Shown here in pieces: positions 9,826-17,578 of a stretch of DNA of 64,000 nt (positions are counted from its first letter, which is position 1; each line of letters opens with the position of its first letter). The notes under the pieces are model-generated. The model saw only the letters and a list, made by a program, of their open reading frames with translations, was not told the origin of the DNA and made no database searches. Origin of the DNA: Treponema sp. (lineage in GTDB: Bacteria > Spirochaetota > Spirochaetia > Treponematales > Treponemataceae); NCBI GenBank assembly GCA_017470605.1, contig JAFUYH010000043.1:49387-113386 (forward strand). The letters are read 5' to 3'. A program made the translations under genes and the position numbers.

Positions 9826-9897
9826 AGCGGAAAACGGGAGTCGGACCCGCGACATCCACCTTGGCAAGGTGGCGCTCTACCACTGAGCTATTTCCGC
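9826..9897 (-). tRNA. tRNA-Gly (anticodon GCC), copy 2
   Basis: Identical in all 72 bases to the copy at 9726-9797 and exactly 100 bp away. It lies nearest the promoter, so the two are probably processed from one transcript. CCA is not encoded. Confidence 0.97.
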
Positions 9898-9909
9898 AAA
9901 TATGAAGCA

Positions 9910-9938
9910 ATATTATTCTTTATTGCTAAAAATGTCAA
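9910..9938 (-). promoter_or_regulatory. Putative promoter of the tRNA-Gly pair
   Basis: On the minus strand a consensus TTGACA (9938-9933) and a TAATAT (9915-9910) are separated by 17 bp, ending 12 nt before the first tRNA base. Confidence 0.65.
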
Positions 9939-10004
9939 TATTGGCAGACTAGAAATCTCAAAAATTCTGGAGAAATCTAGCTGCCTTTTTGTCTTTTTCA
10001 GACT

Positions 10005-12233
10005 TTATACCTTAAATACTCCTACAACCTTTTCAAGAGCCTTGATGCTGTCTGTGTTTTTGTGAGTCATGTCATTTACGGTATTGATAGAATTGTTGAT
10101 GTTTTCTATACCAAGAGACATTTCTTCCATACTGCTTGAAATTTCTTCTGTAAGGCGGGAAAGATTCTGCATTTCTTCGTAAGCAGAGTCTGTGGCAACT
10201 TTCATGTCTTCTCCACCGCTCTTAACGCTTACGGTAATGTCATTAATCTGCTGCATGGCAGAAATAATCTGAGCACCGCCTTCATTCTGCTCTTTCATGG
10301 CATTCATGATTGTAAGTTCCTGCTGTGCTACCTGCTGTGTTAAATCATAAATTTCATTGAATTTTTCCTGCAGGGATTCTGAACTCTCACTTACGGCAGA
10401 AATGCTTGTAAGGACTTCTGTAAGGTTCTTTGTAATGTTTTTACCCTGTTTGTTGGAATCTTCTGCCAGTTTACGGATTTCATCTGCAACAACGCTGAAG
10501 CCTTTTCCTGATTCACCGGCATGAGCCGCTTCTATAGCTGCGTTCATGGCAAGAAGGTTTGTCTGGCTTGCAATATTCTGAATGACTTTACTTGCTTCCA
10601 GCAGGGTTTTAGACTGTTCTTCAATCTGTTTTGTGGCTTCAACAGACTGATTTACGCTTATTTTTCCTGATTCAGAAGAAGTTTCCAGTTTGTTTATGGT
10701 TCCGCTGTTGGATTCAAGAATGTTCGTAACGGAGCGTATGTTTGCAACCATCTGTTCAATTGCGCTTGAGGATTCAATTACGCATGAACTTTGATTCTGG
10801 ATGCTGTCCATAAGTGAACCTACGCTTGTATTTATTGATTCAAGTGTAGAAGAAGCCTGCCTTACGTTTTGTGCCTGCTGCTGAACCTGTCTGTTTACGG
10901 AATCTATGTTTGCTGTAATTTCGTTTGCGGCTGCGGCTGTGTCATTCATGTTGTCTGCAAGAGTTACTCCCTGTTCAGACATGTTCTGGGATTCTGTCTT
11001 TACAGCCGCAATGGAAGTCTGAATTTTTTCCATTGTTTCGTTAAAGTAGGTATACATATTTCCCAATTCGTTCTGGCGGTGTATGTTCATGCGGACAGTA
11101 AGGTCTCCGTCTCCCTGGGAAATATTTTTCATTGCCTCAACACCCTTGTTTATTTCTTTTGTAATTCTGCTGATGAAAATATATGCAAGAAGAACTGTGA
11201 GGATTATTGTTATAATGAAGTAAATTGTGTTTGAACGTCTGATGTTTACGCTTGCAGAATTAATTTCTGTAAGGGGAACGTTTAATCCCACATACCATAC
11301 CTGGTCTGCGTTTCCAACCTGTACAGGAGTGTACATTCGTACCCAGTCTTTTCCGTTTATTTTTTCTGTAAAACTGAACTGTTCCAGGCTTTTTGCACTG
11401 TTGCGGAACATTGCGCTTGTTTCACCGGAAGAAAAATTAACGTCAATCGTACCTTCTTTTTCTGTATCATAGTCTACGGCAATAAGCCCTGTTGCAGAAA
11501 TAAGGGAAAGATAACCTGTGTCGTAAACTTTTACCTGTTTGAGCATGTTGGAAAGTGTATCCAGAGACATATCAAGTCCTACAACACCAACTGCCTGTCC
11601 TCTGCTGTTTTTGATAGGGAAGGCAACCCCGCAAACCCAAATCATCTGGCCGCCGACTTCGTAAAGGTTAGGGTCAATAAGAATTCCTTTAGGACTTTTT
11701 AGGGGGTCTACATACCAGGAGCCGCCTTCGTAGTCGGTAAGTTCAACGCAGTCTATTACATTTCCGCTTTTTGTCCAGTAAGGAATAAAGCGGCCTGTAG
11801 AGTCGTGGTGAGGGGCATTTACAAATTCACTGTCCCTTCCATCTAGGGCATCTGGTTCCCAGACTGTCCAGGTGTCTACAAAGCCTTCGTTTTCAACAAG
11901 AGTCTGACGCAGAAGTTCGTCTGCAAATGCCCTGCGGGATTCTGATGGAATGTCTTCGTATCTCTGGAATACCGTCTGCAAGGTTGCACAGACATTAAAT
12001 TCCTGAGAAAGTATGTTTTTCGTGCTTTCTGCATAATTTGATGAAGTGCGGGCAAGGTATTCATCGGAAAGCTCATTAAATCCATGGTTAACTTCTAAAA
12101 TAATTAAGACTGAACATAATGCAAGGAGGGCAAAAAGGCTTAATCCGATACTTAATGAAAGCTGTCTTTTTATGCTTTTGTTGAAGATGTTTGTTTTAGT
12201 GCCTGACTTGGATTCGTTTGGGGTGTTTCTCAT
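10005..12233 (-). CDS. Methyl-accepting chemotaxis protein with periplasmic Cache domain
   Basis: This 742-residue chemoreceptor has a cytoplasmic N-tail, a membrane segment at about 30-50, a periplasmic double-Cache region (including [13 protein letters not shown] and GVVGLDMSL), a second membrane segment at about 345-365, a HAMP region and a long signalling domain. The hairpin tip shows [20 protein letters not shown] and [12 protein letters not shown]. It would control flagellar rotation through CheA/CheW in response to a small ligand, which cannot be named. I chose the ATG at 12233 because AGGAG lies 9 nt upstream; an ATG 33 nt earlier lacks one. The gene starts 45 bp after tRNA-Leu on the same strand. 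Confidence 0.94.
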   Translation of the reverse strand: MRNTPNESKSGTKTNIFNKSIKRQLSLSIGLSLFALLALCSVLIILEVNHGFNELSDEYLARTSSNYAESTKNILSQEFNVCATLQTVFQRYEDIPSESRRAFADELLRQTLVENEGFVDTWTVWEPDALDGRDSEFVNAPHHDSTGRFIPYWTKSGNVIDCVELTDYEGGSWYVDPLKSPKGILIDPNLYEVGGQMIWVCGVAFPIKNSRGQAVGVVGLDMSLDTLSNMLKQVKVYDTGYLSLISATGLIAVDYDTEKEGTIDVNFSSGETSAMFRNSAKSLEQFSFTEKINGKDWVRMYTPVQVGNADQVWYVGLNVPLTEINSASVNIRRSNTIYFIITIILTVLLAYIFISRITKEINKGVEAMKNISQGDGDLTVRMNIHRQNELGNMYTYFNETMEKIQTSIAAVKTESQNMSEQGVTLADNMNDTAAAANEITANIDSVNRQVQQQAQNVRQASSTLESINTSVGSLMDSIQNQSSCVIESSSAIEQMVANIRSVTNILESNSGTINKLETSSESGKISVNQSVEATKQIEEQSKTLLEASKVIQNIASQTNLLAMNAAIEAAHAGESGKGFSVVADEIRKLAEDSNKQGKNITKNLTEVLTSISAVSESSESLQEKFNEIYDLTQQVAQQELTIMNAMKEQNEGGAQIISAMQQINDITVSVKSGGEDMKVATDSAYEEMQNLSRLTEEISSSMEEMSLGIENINNSINTVNDMTHKNTDSIKALEKVVGVFKV

Positions 12234-12277
12234 GGTGGAACGCTCCTGATAATAGATTTCGTGCACTTTTTAAATAA

Positions 12278-12357
12278 TGCGGGGGGAGGGACTTGAACCC
12301 TCACGCCGAAGCACCAGATCCTAAGTCTGGCGTGTCTGCCAATTCCACCACTCCCGC
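12278..12357 (-). tRNA. tRNA-Leu (anticodon TAG)
   Basis: A class II tRNA with a GCGGGAG acceptor, anticodon stem CCAGA/TCTGG around loop CTTAGGA, a short variable arm (GTGCTTCGGCGTG) and T-arm GAGGGTTCAAGTCCCTC. The acceptor has one A-C mismatch at pair 6-67. CCA is not encoded. Confidence 0.93.
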
Positions 12358-12378
12358 GTGATATGTCTATATTTATAT

Positions 12379-12407
12379 AGTTTATATTATAAAAAATTGG
12401 ATGTCAA
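12379..12407 (-). promoter_or_regulatory. Putative promoter of tRNA-Leu
   Basis: Minus-strand TTGACA (12407-12402) lies 17 bp before TAAACT (12384-12379), about 21 nt upstream of the tRNA. It may also serve the chemoreceptor gene, which has no terminator before it. Confidence 0.5.
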
Positions 12408-12410
12408 GAA

Positions 12411-12451
12411 ATGCATTGCTGCCATGTAAAAAGTGCAGGGCAGCAATGCAT
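12411..12451 (-). terminator. Stem-loop after the putative outer-membrane protein gene
   Basis: A perfect 13-bp inverted repeat (12411-12423 with 12439-12451) lies 4 bp beyond the stop at 12456. The T tract is weak, so it may be a factor-dependent terminator or an mRNA-stabilising hairpin. Confidence 0.55.
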
Positions 12452-12455
12452 TATA

Positions 12456-13442
12456 TTAGAAATTATGTGTCCAGCTGAGGGCTATGCGCTTAAAGTACCA
12501 TTCCCTGCTGATTTTTGTAAGGAAAGTTTCTTCGTAAGAGCTGCCGTATTCGCTTGAATATCCTCGTCTGCTTGAAAAGTTTATCAGAAGAGAAAGTTCG
12601 TCGTGTTCAGAAAGCTGGAACTGGGCAAGAGGACTTAAATCAATCTGCATGAAGTTTCCGTCATAGTTACTTCCGAATTCGTATGCGTCATCACTGTAAT
12701 AGCCCTGGAATTCAGCCATAATTCCTGCTCTTTTAATAAAAAGCGGCATCTGGTAGGCAAGAATTGCATTTGAATAATACTTCCATCCATTTACCTGATT
12801 GGAAGAACCCTGCCAGCACCATAAGTCCTGATTGTTCTGACCTGAAAGACCTATGTATTCGGCTTTATAAGAAGCAAGCATTACGATATGAGTCCAGTCT
12901 CCGGGGATTATGGCTCCTGTATCAAACTGGAAGGTTCCCTGCATCCATAAGTGATAGTACCAGGCTGAAAATGGAGTTATACTGGAATAGTGAGAGTCGC
13001 TTGCGGCATCCCATTCGCCCATTCCTTCTATTCCAAGAAGATTCCATCCTGTACCGGCTTCTGCTCCTGCATTAAAAACAAGAAAAGCAATTGGTGTAAA
13101 GGAAATGTTTATTCCAGGTTTTACGGAAACAGGACTGACTTCTAAGAAGCCTTCTAGTGTAAGGTTGTCTCCTGCTGTAAGGGGGCTGTTTCCGATTGGA
13201 GTTGGAATTTTGTAGTATGCGTGCCCTGTAACCCGTCCTTCAAGTCCGCTGTATATTCCGTCTGTTGGTGCAAAATGTGTTGAATCAGAAACAAGGGGAC
13301 TTACGTGCGGATAGTAGGCAAAATCTGTTGTAATTGAAAAAGACCATGGAGATGATTCCGCTGAATTTTCTTCCTGTGCAAAAAGGGGCATAAGAAAAGA
13401 TAGAAGTGAAAAAATGAAGATGATTTTTTTTAAGGATTTCAT
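12456..13442 (-). CDS. Putative outer-membrane beta-barrel protein
   Basis: I do not recognise a family. The 328-residue product starts with a clear signal peptide (KKIIFIFSLLSFLMPLFA, cleavage before QEEN). The mature part is rich in alternating aromatic and polar residues and ends with ALSWTHNF, a terminal phenylalanine as in Bam-assembled barrels. No lipobox or cytoplasmic domain is seen. The start is supported by AGGAG 6 nt upstream. The 5' untranslated region carries a conspicuous inverted repeat, so expression is probably regulated. Barrel topology is inference. Confidence 0.75.
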   Translation of the reverse strand: MKSLKKIIFIFSLLSFLMPLFAQEENSAESSPWSFSITTDFAYYPHVSPLVSDSTHFAPTDGIYSGLEGRVTGHAYYKIPTPIGNSPLTAGDNLTLEGFLEVSPVSVKPGINISFTPIAFLVFNAGAEAGTGWNLLGIEGMGEWDAASDSHYSSITPFSAWYYHLWMQGTFQFDTGAIIPGDWTHIVMLASYKAEYIGLSGQNNQDLWCWQGSSNQVNGWKYYSNAILAYQMPLFIKRAGIMAEFQGYYSDDAYEFGSNYDGNFMQIDLSPLAQFQLSEHDELSLLINFSSRRGYSSEYGSSYEETFLTKISREWYFKRIALSWTHNF

Positions 13443-13462
13443 GATGACTCCTGCTAGTTTTG

Positions 13463-13501
13463 ATAGTGATAGTTTTTTAGTGATAGAGAAACTATCACTA
13501 T
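13463..13501. promoter_or_regulatory. Inverted-repeat operator or leader hairpin upstream of the outer-membrane gene
   Basis: Perfect 13-bp arms (13463-13475 and 13489-13501) contain AGTGATAG and CTATCACT. A further direct AGTGATAG copy is in the loop at 13479-13486, and a TGATAG lies at 13461-13466. The element starts at about the predicted transcription start (minus-strand TTGCTT, then TATACT near 13511) and ends about 20 bp before the start codon. Confidence 0.55.
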
Positions 13502-13595
13502 ACGATTAGTATAGCATAACACAAGAGAAAAGCAAATTTATTTTTGTAAAAAAAATAAAAAATGAAAAATATTTTGAAAAAATGTTTCTTAGGTA

Positions 13596-13624
13596 TTGAA
13601 CAAAAGTATGTAGTTTGGTATATT
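13596..13624 (+). promoter_or_regulatory. Putative promoter of the Lys-His-Arg tRNA cluster
   Basis: TTGAAC (13596-13601), 17 bp, then TATATT (13619-13624), ending 29 bp before tRNA-Lys. The AT-rich tract 13540-13590 upstream could act as an UP element. Confidence 0.6.
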
Positions 13625-13653
13625 AATTCTCACTTAGCCGGTTGTTCGGTTAT

Positions 13654-13726
13654 GGGCCATTAGCTCAGCTGGTAGAGCAACAGACTCTTAATCTGTGGGT
13701 CGCAGGTTCGATCCCTGCATGGCTCA
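13654..13726 (+). tRNA. tRNA-Lys (anticodon CTT)
   Basis: GGGCCAT acceptor pairs with ATGGCTC. The anticodon stem ACAGA/TCTGT flanks loop CTCTTAA. T-arm is GCAGGTTCGATCCCTGC. CCA is not encoded. A terminator follows at once. Confidence 0.96.
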
Positions 13727-13728
13727 AA

Positions 13729-13762
13729 AGGCTGTCTAAGCTGCTTAGACGGCCTTTTTTTT
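13729..13762 (+). terminator. Terminator after tRNA-Lys
   Basis: A 13-bp stem (13729-13741 with 13743-13755) is followed by eight T. Confidence 0.85.
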
Positions 13763-13764
13763 AT

Positions 13765-13837
13765 GGTGCCTATAGTTCAGCGGTAGAGCGCCAGATTGTG
13801 GATCTGGTTGTCGTCGGTTCGATCCCGACTAGGCACC
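13765..13837 (+). tRNA. tRNA-His (anticodon GTG)
   Basis: The anticodon stem CCAGA/TCTGG flanks loop TTGTGGA. The extra 5' G(-1) opposite C73, diagnostic of tRNA-His, is encoded. CCA is not encoded. Confidence 0.96.
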
Positions 13838-13840
13838 CCT

Positions 13841-13876
13841 AGGTGCAGAGAATTTTTTCTTTGCGCCTTTTTTTTA
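13841..13876 (+). terminator. Terminator after tRNA-His
   Basis: A 12-bp stem with two G-T pairs (13841-13852 with 13857-13868) is followed by eight T. Confidence 0.8.
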
Positions 13877-13881
13877 TTCCT

Positions 13882-13955
13882 GCGCCTGTAGCTCATCTGG
13901 ATAGAGCATCGGACTTCGAATCCGAGGGTAGGAGGTTCGAATCCTCTCAGACGCA
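13882..13955 (+). tRNA. tRNA-Arg (anticodon TCG)
   Basis: The anticodon stem TCGGA/TCCGA flanks loop CTTCGAA. T-arm is GGAGGTTCGAATCCTCT. The acceptor GCGCCTG against CAGACGC leaves one C-A mismatch at pair 4-69. CCA is not encoded. An 18-base reverse copy of its 3' end lies about 80 bp downstream. Confidence 0.93.
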
Positions 13956-13972
13956 AAAGGAAATTGTAGAAA

Positions 13973-14008
13973 GAAAGACGTTCCTTGTAAAAGGGACGTC
14001 TTTTTTTT
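13973..14008 (+). terminator. Terminator after tRNA-Arg
   Basis: Stem AAAGACGTTCC/GGGACGTCTTT closes an eight-base loop and runs into a T tract. Confidence 0.85.
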
Positions 14009-14018
14009 ATGGAAATAT

Positions 14019-14040
14019 TGTCTGAGAGGATTCGAACTGA
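14019..14040 (-). pseudogene. Fragment of the tRNA-Arg 3' end, inverted
   Basis: The minus strand reads GTTCGAATCCTCTCAGAC, an exact 18-base match to the T-arm and acceptor 3' side of tRNA-Arg at 13882-13955, in opposite orientation. No other cloverleaf part follows. It lies between the tRNA terminator and a lipoprotein gene. Confidence 0.6.
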
Positions 14041-14073
14041 AGTGAGCGCGCAAAAAACGCGAGCAGTGCGCAG

Positions 14074-14670
14074 CTAGTTGTTTAGGCAAACATTCTTTAT
14101 TGTAAAAATATTGTTAACCTGATGCCCCTTGTACATTTCCTTGTATTCGCTTTCCGTCATTTCTTCTTTATAACTGATGGAAGAATAAGAGTCTGGAAAG
14201 AACTTGTAGCCCTTAAAATATACGGAAATCTTCTTTACTTCTTTATTTATGGAAAATTCAGCATTTTGAGCGAATTTTGTGGAAAGTGAAGTTTCTTTAT
14301 CGTCATTATCTGTGTATGAAATCTTAAAGCTGGCTATGCCTTGAACTTTTAAAATTTCAAAATCAGCAGTGAAAGAAGAAATGTATCCGTTTAGGATAAA
14401 ATCAAGGTACAGTTCATTGTAACTTGTATTGTTGGAATCTGTACTTGTTGTCTGAACTGAAAATCCTGTTTCATTAAAACAGTCTTCAATAGAAGTTGAT
14501 TTCAGTTCCAGCATCTGTCCGTATTTTCCGAATCCTGTTCCATAGCAGGACAACTCAATTCCATTTATGTTTTCTTCAATTTTATAGTAATAATCTTCAT
14601 CATATTTTGAAAATTTACAGGATAAAAAAATGCCTGACAGAACTATAAGTAAAATGACTCTTCTTTTCAT
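14074..14670 (-). CDS. Putative lipoprotein, unknown function
   Basis: The family is not recognised. The 198-residue product begins with a lipoprotein signal (KRRVILLIVLSGIFLSC), with a lipobox ending at the cysteine near residue 17. The mature region is acidic and rich in Tyr, Ser and Thr. An AGGAC ribosome site precedes the ATG. It lies 2 bp after a second small lipoprotein gene, so the two form an operon and may work together at the cell envelope. Confidence 0.75.
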   Translation of the reverse strand: MKRRVILLIVLSGIFLSCKFSKYDEDYYYKIEENINGIELSCYGTGFGKYGQMLELKSTSIEDCFNETGFSVQTTSTDSNNTSYNELYLDFILNGYISSFTADFEILKVQGIASFKISYTDNDDKETSLSTKFAQNAEFSINKEVKKISVYFKGYKFFPDSYSSISYKEEMTESEYKEMYKGHQVNNIFTIKNVCLNN

Positions 14671-14672
14671 GT

Positions 14673-15071
14673 TTATGTCCTAAAGAATACTATTGAATTT
14701 CCAGACTTTGTTGTAATCCAAAAATATTTTCCACTGATTTTCTTTTCATTTTTTAAAATCACACTTTTATTTGAAGTGCCGGTTCTTACTGCATAAGAAA
14801 AATTGTTTTGCTTAATATTATCAAGATCCTCTTCATTAGGATCAATGTTATTAATGTATTCCTTGTATCTCTGGTCAAACTTTGTTTTGCCATAATGCCA
14901 GTCTGTAAAGGTTTCATTTATCTGATAAATAAGAAAGGTTTTCATGGAGTCATAGTCATAAAAATAATAGGAATCACCAATCTTCTCGTATTCATCGCTG
15001 TGAGGCTGTATCCAGCAGGATGTTAATAGAAGTAAAAACAATGCAGGAAATAACATCATGATTTTTTTCAT
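14673..15071 (-). CDS. Putative small lipoprotein, unknown function
   Basis: The product has 132 residues from the ATG at 15071 and starts MKKIMMLFPALFLLLLTSC, a textbook lipoprotein signal. An upstream in-frame ATG at 15110 would put 13 residues before the signal and lie inside the promoter, so it is rejected. No Shine-Dalgarno precedes 15071; a strong promoter ends 6 nt upstream, so the mRNA is probably leaderless. First gene of a two-lipoprotein operon. No domain recognised. Confidence 0.75.
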   Translation of the reverse strand: MKKIMMLFPALFLLLLTSCWIQPHSDEYEKIGDSYYFYDYDSMKTFLIYQINETFTDWHYGKTKFDQRYKEYINNIDPNEEDLDNIKQNNFSYAVRTGTSNKSVILKNEKKISGKYFWITTKSGNSIVFFRT

Positions 15072-15077
15072 GCTTTC

Positions 15078-15106
15078 ATTATTCAGTGCGGTGGAAAATT
15101 TGTCAA
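15078..15106 (-). promoter_or_regulatory. Strong promoter giving a leaderless lipoprotein mRNA
   Basis: Minus-strand TTGACA (15106-15101), 17 bp, then AATAAT (15083-15078). The seventh base after the -10 is the A of the ATG at 15071. This is the clearest leaderless case in the window. Confidence 0.65.
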
Positions 15107-15132
15107 TCACGCTTCAGACAGATAAAAAAATC

Positions 15133-15159
15133 TAAACTAAATTTTTCACTCTCCGATAA
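15133..15159 (+). promoter_or_regulatory. Sigma-28 (FliA-type) promoter of the flgN-flgK-flgL-fliW-csrA operon
   Basis: TAAA (15133-15136), 16 bp, then CCGATAA (15153-15159) matches the flagellar sigma-28 consensus (TAAA-N15-GCCGATAA) in sequence and spacing except one base. It lies 31 bp before the flgN ATG and is divergent from the lipoprotein promoter. Confidence 0.8.
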
Positions 15160-15190
15160 TCAAAACATAATTATAGTAAATGGGGCAGAT

Positions 15191-15628
15191 ATGAATTCAT
15201 TAGTAACAGAATATACACTTATTCTTAAAAATGAAGATAAGGTTCTTGATGAGCTTACAGAAAAGCAGAAAGAAATGCGTAAGGCTCTTATGGAAAAGAA
15301 CTGGGATTCCCTTCTTAAGGTAATGAGTGAAGTTAATTCTCTTTCTGAAAATTTTCAGGATTTTGATGCTCGCCGTGATGAAATTCAGCAGCAGCTTAAA
15401 TCAGATGAATTGAAATCTTTTTATGAAACTCTTTCAGCTCTTCGTTCAAAACTTCTTAAATGTAAGGTTGAAAATCAGGTAATTTCAAATTATGTAACTG
15501 TAACAAGACATTTTATTTCTGAAGTTGTGGAAAAGGCTCTGCCTCAGACAAGAAATAAAAATTATACAAAAACTGGTGCTCTTACCCAGCCACAGACATC
15601 CAGCGTTCTTGTGGACGTGCGCGGCTAA
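15191..15628 (+). CDS. flgN: FlgN-family flagellar export chaperone
   Basis: The 145-residue helical protein starts at the ATG at 15191, which has GGGG 5 nt upstream; an in-frame extension back to 15086 would cross the promoter and is rejected. It begins MNSLVTEYTLILKNEDKVLD and has FlgN-like heptads through residue 100. FlgN chaperones FlgK and FlgL for type III export, and the next two genes are flgK and flgL. Family call rests on fold, length and position more than on strong motifs. Confidence 0.8.
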   Translation: MNSLVTEYTLILKNEDKVLDELTEKQKEMRKALMEKNWDSLLKVMSEVNSLSENFQDFDARRDEIQQQLKSDELKSFYETLSALRSKLLKCKVENQVISNYVTVTRHFISEVVEKALPQTRNKNYTKTGALTQPQTSSVLVDVRG

Positions 15629-15653
15629 AGGCTGAAAGGGAAGTGAGGTTAAT

Positions 15654-17528
15654 ATGGGATCAACATTTTCTGGAATTGAACTTGGAAAAAGAAGTATCAT
15701 GGCTCATACAGATGCCATTACTACAGCAGGTCATAACATTTCAAATGCAAATACGGAAGGCTATTCTCGTCAGCGTGTGCAGATAAAGGAATTTGATCCT
15801 CTTTATAAACCTGACCTTGAGCGTCTTGAACGGCCTGGTCTTATCGGTCAGGGTGTAGATGTTCAGTCTATCAATAGAATCCGTGATGAACTTCTGGATC
15901 AGCGCATTGTCGGTCAGGCAAATCAGGAATCTTACTGGGATACCCGCTCAAAATATTACACGATGATTGAGCAGATTTACAATGAGCCTGATGATATTTC
16001 TGTCCGCTCAAATATGGACAAATTCTGGGAAAGCTGGCAGGAACTTTCCATTCATCCTGAAAGCCGTGCTGCCCGCCAGGCTGTTGTTACCCGTGCAGAA
16101 ACTCTTACAGATTCCATCAAGCAGAGGTGGGAAGGGCTGGACGGAATTGCAAAGATTGTTGACGGTGATATAGAAGCAACCGTAAAGCAGGTTAATGACC
16201 TTTCGCGCCAGATTGCCGCTACAAACGGAGAAATTGTCCGCAGCCGTGCAATGGGTGATAATCCTAATGATCTGCTCGACCGCCGAGACCTTCTTGTAGA
16301 TAAACTTTCAAAACTGATTAATATTTCAACAGACCAGCGTGATTCTGATGAATTTATGGTTCATGTAGACGGACGTGTTCTTGTTCAGGGCAGCGTTCCC
16401 CGCGAAATTGACCTTGTTCCTCGCTTTGATGATACAGGCTACAGCAAGCTTGTCTGGGCAGATACAGGAAATGACGCCGTATTTAAAGGCGGAACTCTTG
16501 GTGCTCTGGTTGAACTTCGTGATGTTGATATCAGAAATGAGATTCAGAGCCTTAATACAATGACCATGAACTTTGCAGACCTTGTAAACGATGTTCACCG
16601 CAATGCTGTTGGCGCTAACCGCGTTACAGGCCTTGATTTCTTTGTTCAGCATCCTTTTGTAGAAAATGCAAACGGAAATTTTGACCGCGACGGCGATGGT
16701 GCTTTGGATTCTTCTTATGTTTTCCGCTTTACAGGAAAAAATGCCCTGGATATGCAGCAGCAGGTTGGAATTGAAGGCGTAATGACTTTGAGCGGAGCAA
16801 ACGGTGATGTTCAGATTCCTTACTTCCATACTGATACTGTAGAAACAGTAATTGCCCGCATTAATGATTCAACCAGTGAAGTAAAGGCATATCTTGATAA
16901 AAATAATCATCTTGTATTAAAGGCAACTACAGCCCAGGATTCTTCTAATCCGGACTTTGTAATCCGCCATGTAGAAGATTCGGGATACTTCCTTGCCGGC
17001 TATTCTGGAGTTTTGAATGACAGCGGTGCAGCCGGTGCCTACGACTTTGCCCGCTCTGATGCAGTGAATGTTCTTGCCGGAGGCAGTCAGTTTGCTGTTG
17101 CTCCTGTTGTAAATCCTTCAGCCTATATTCAGGTAAATGATGCAATCCGTAATGATGTAATGAGTGTTGCAGCCGGTTATATTGATGCGGCTGGAAATGC
17201 TCCTAGCGGAGACGGACGTGCCGCCGTAGAAATTGCTGCAATCCGTAATACAAGCGTAATGGTTGGCGGAATGAGGACTTTTGATGACTATTTTGCAGAT
17301 ACCGTTACAAATGTCGGATTGAAGGGGGAGCAGGCAGAAACAAACCTGATTACCCAGAATTCCATTATGGATGATTTACGAACCCTGCGCGATTCAGTAA
17401 GCGGGGTAAATATTGATGAAGAACTTGCTGAAATCATGAAATTCCAGCATGGATATAATGCCGCCGCTAAATTCATTACAGTTTGGGATTCACTTGTCGA
17501 TACTGTAATTAACAGGCTTGGTGTATAA
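15654..17528 (+). CDS. flgK: Flagellar hook-associated protein 1 (FlgK)
   Basis: The 624-residue hook-filament junction protein has the N-terminal D0 helix motif (TAGHNISNANTEGYSRQRV) and C-terminal D0 helix (LAEIMKFQHGYNAAAKFITV). The middle region is variable. Length suits treponemal FlgK, which acts in the periplasm between hook and periplasmic filament. The GAGGT ribosome site lies 6 nt before the ATG. It is second in a sigma-28 operon. Confidence 0.96.
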   Translation: MGSTFSGIELGKRSIMAHTDAITTAGHNISNANTEGYSRQRVQIKEFDPLYKPDLERLERPGLIGQGVDVQSINRIRDELLDQRIVGQANQESYWDTRSKYYTMIEQIYNEPDDISVRSNMDKFWESWQELSIHPESRAARQAVVTRAETLTDSIKQRWEGLDGIAKIVDGDIEATVKQVNDLSRQIAATNGEIVRSRAMGDNPNDLLDRRDLLVDKLSKLINISTDQRDSDEFMVHVDGRVLVQGSVPREIDLVPRFDDTGYSKLVWADTGNDAVFKGGTLGALVELRDVDIRNEIQSLNTMTMNFADLVNDVHRNAVGANRVTGLDFFVQHPFVENANGNFDRDGDGALDSSYVFRFTGKNALDMQQQVGIEGVMTLSGANGDVQIPYFHTDTVETVIARINDSTSEVKAYLDKNNHLVLKATTAQDSSNPDFVIRHVEDSGYFLAGYSGVLNDSGAAGAYDFARSDAVNVLAGGSQFAVAPVVNPSAYIQVNDAIRNDVMSVAAGYIDAAGNAPSGDGRAAVEIAAIRNTSVMVGGMRTFDDYFADTVTNVGLKGEQAETNLITQNSIMDDLRTLRDSVSGVNIDEELAEIMKFQHGYNAAAKFITVWDSLVDTVINRLGV

Positions 17529-17578
17529 GGCTTGTGGTAGAGTCTGCAGAAACTACATTTTATGAGAGGTAAATAATT

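Noticed and set aside
9568..9886. Open frames across the tRNA-Gly pair on both strands
   Set aside because: Both are explained by identical structured tRNA genes and the start of tig.
13642..14089. Open frames across the Lys-His-Arg tRNA cluster
   Set aside because: Translations follow tRNA sequence; cloverleaf structures account for the DNA.
15086..15190. Longer flgN start at 15086
   Set aside because: The extension crosses the sigma-28 promoter at 15133-15159 and lacks a ribosome site; the ATG at 15191 has GGGG upstream.
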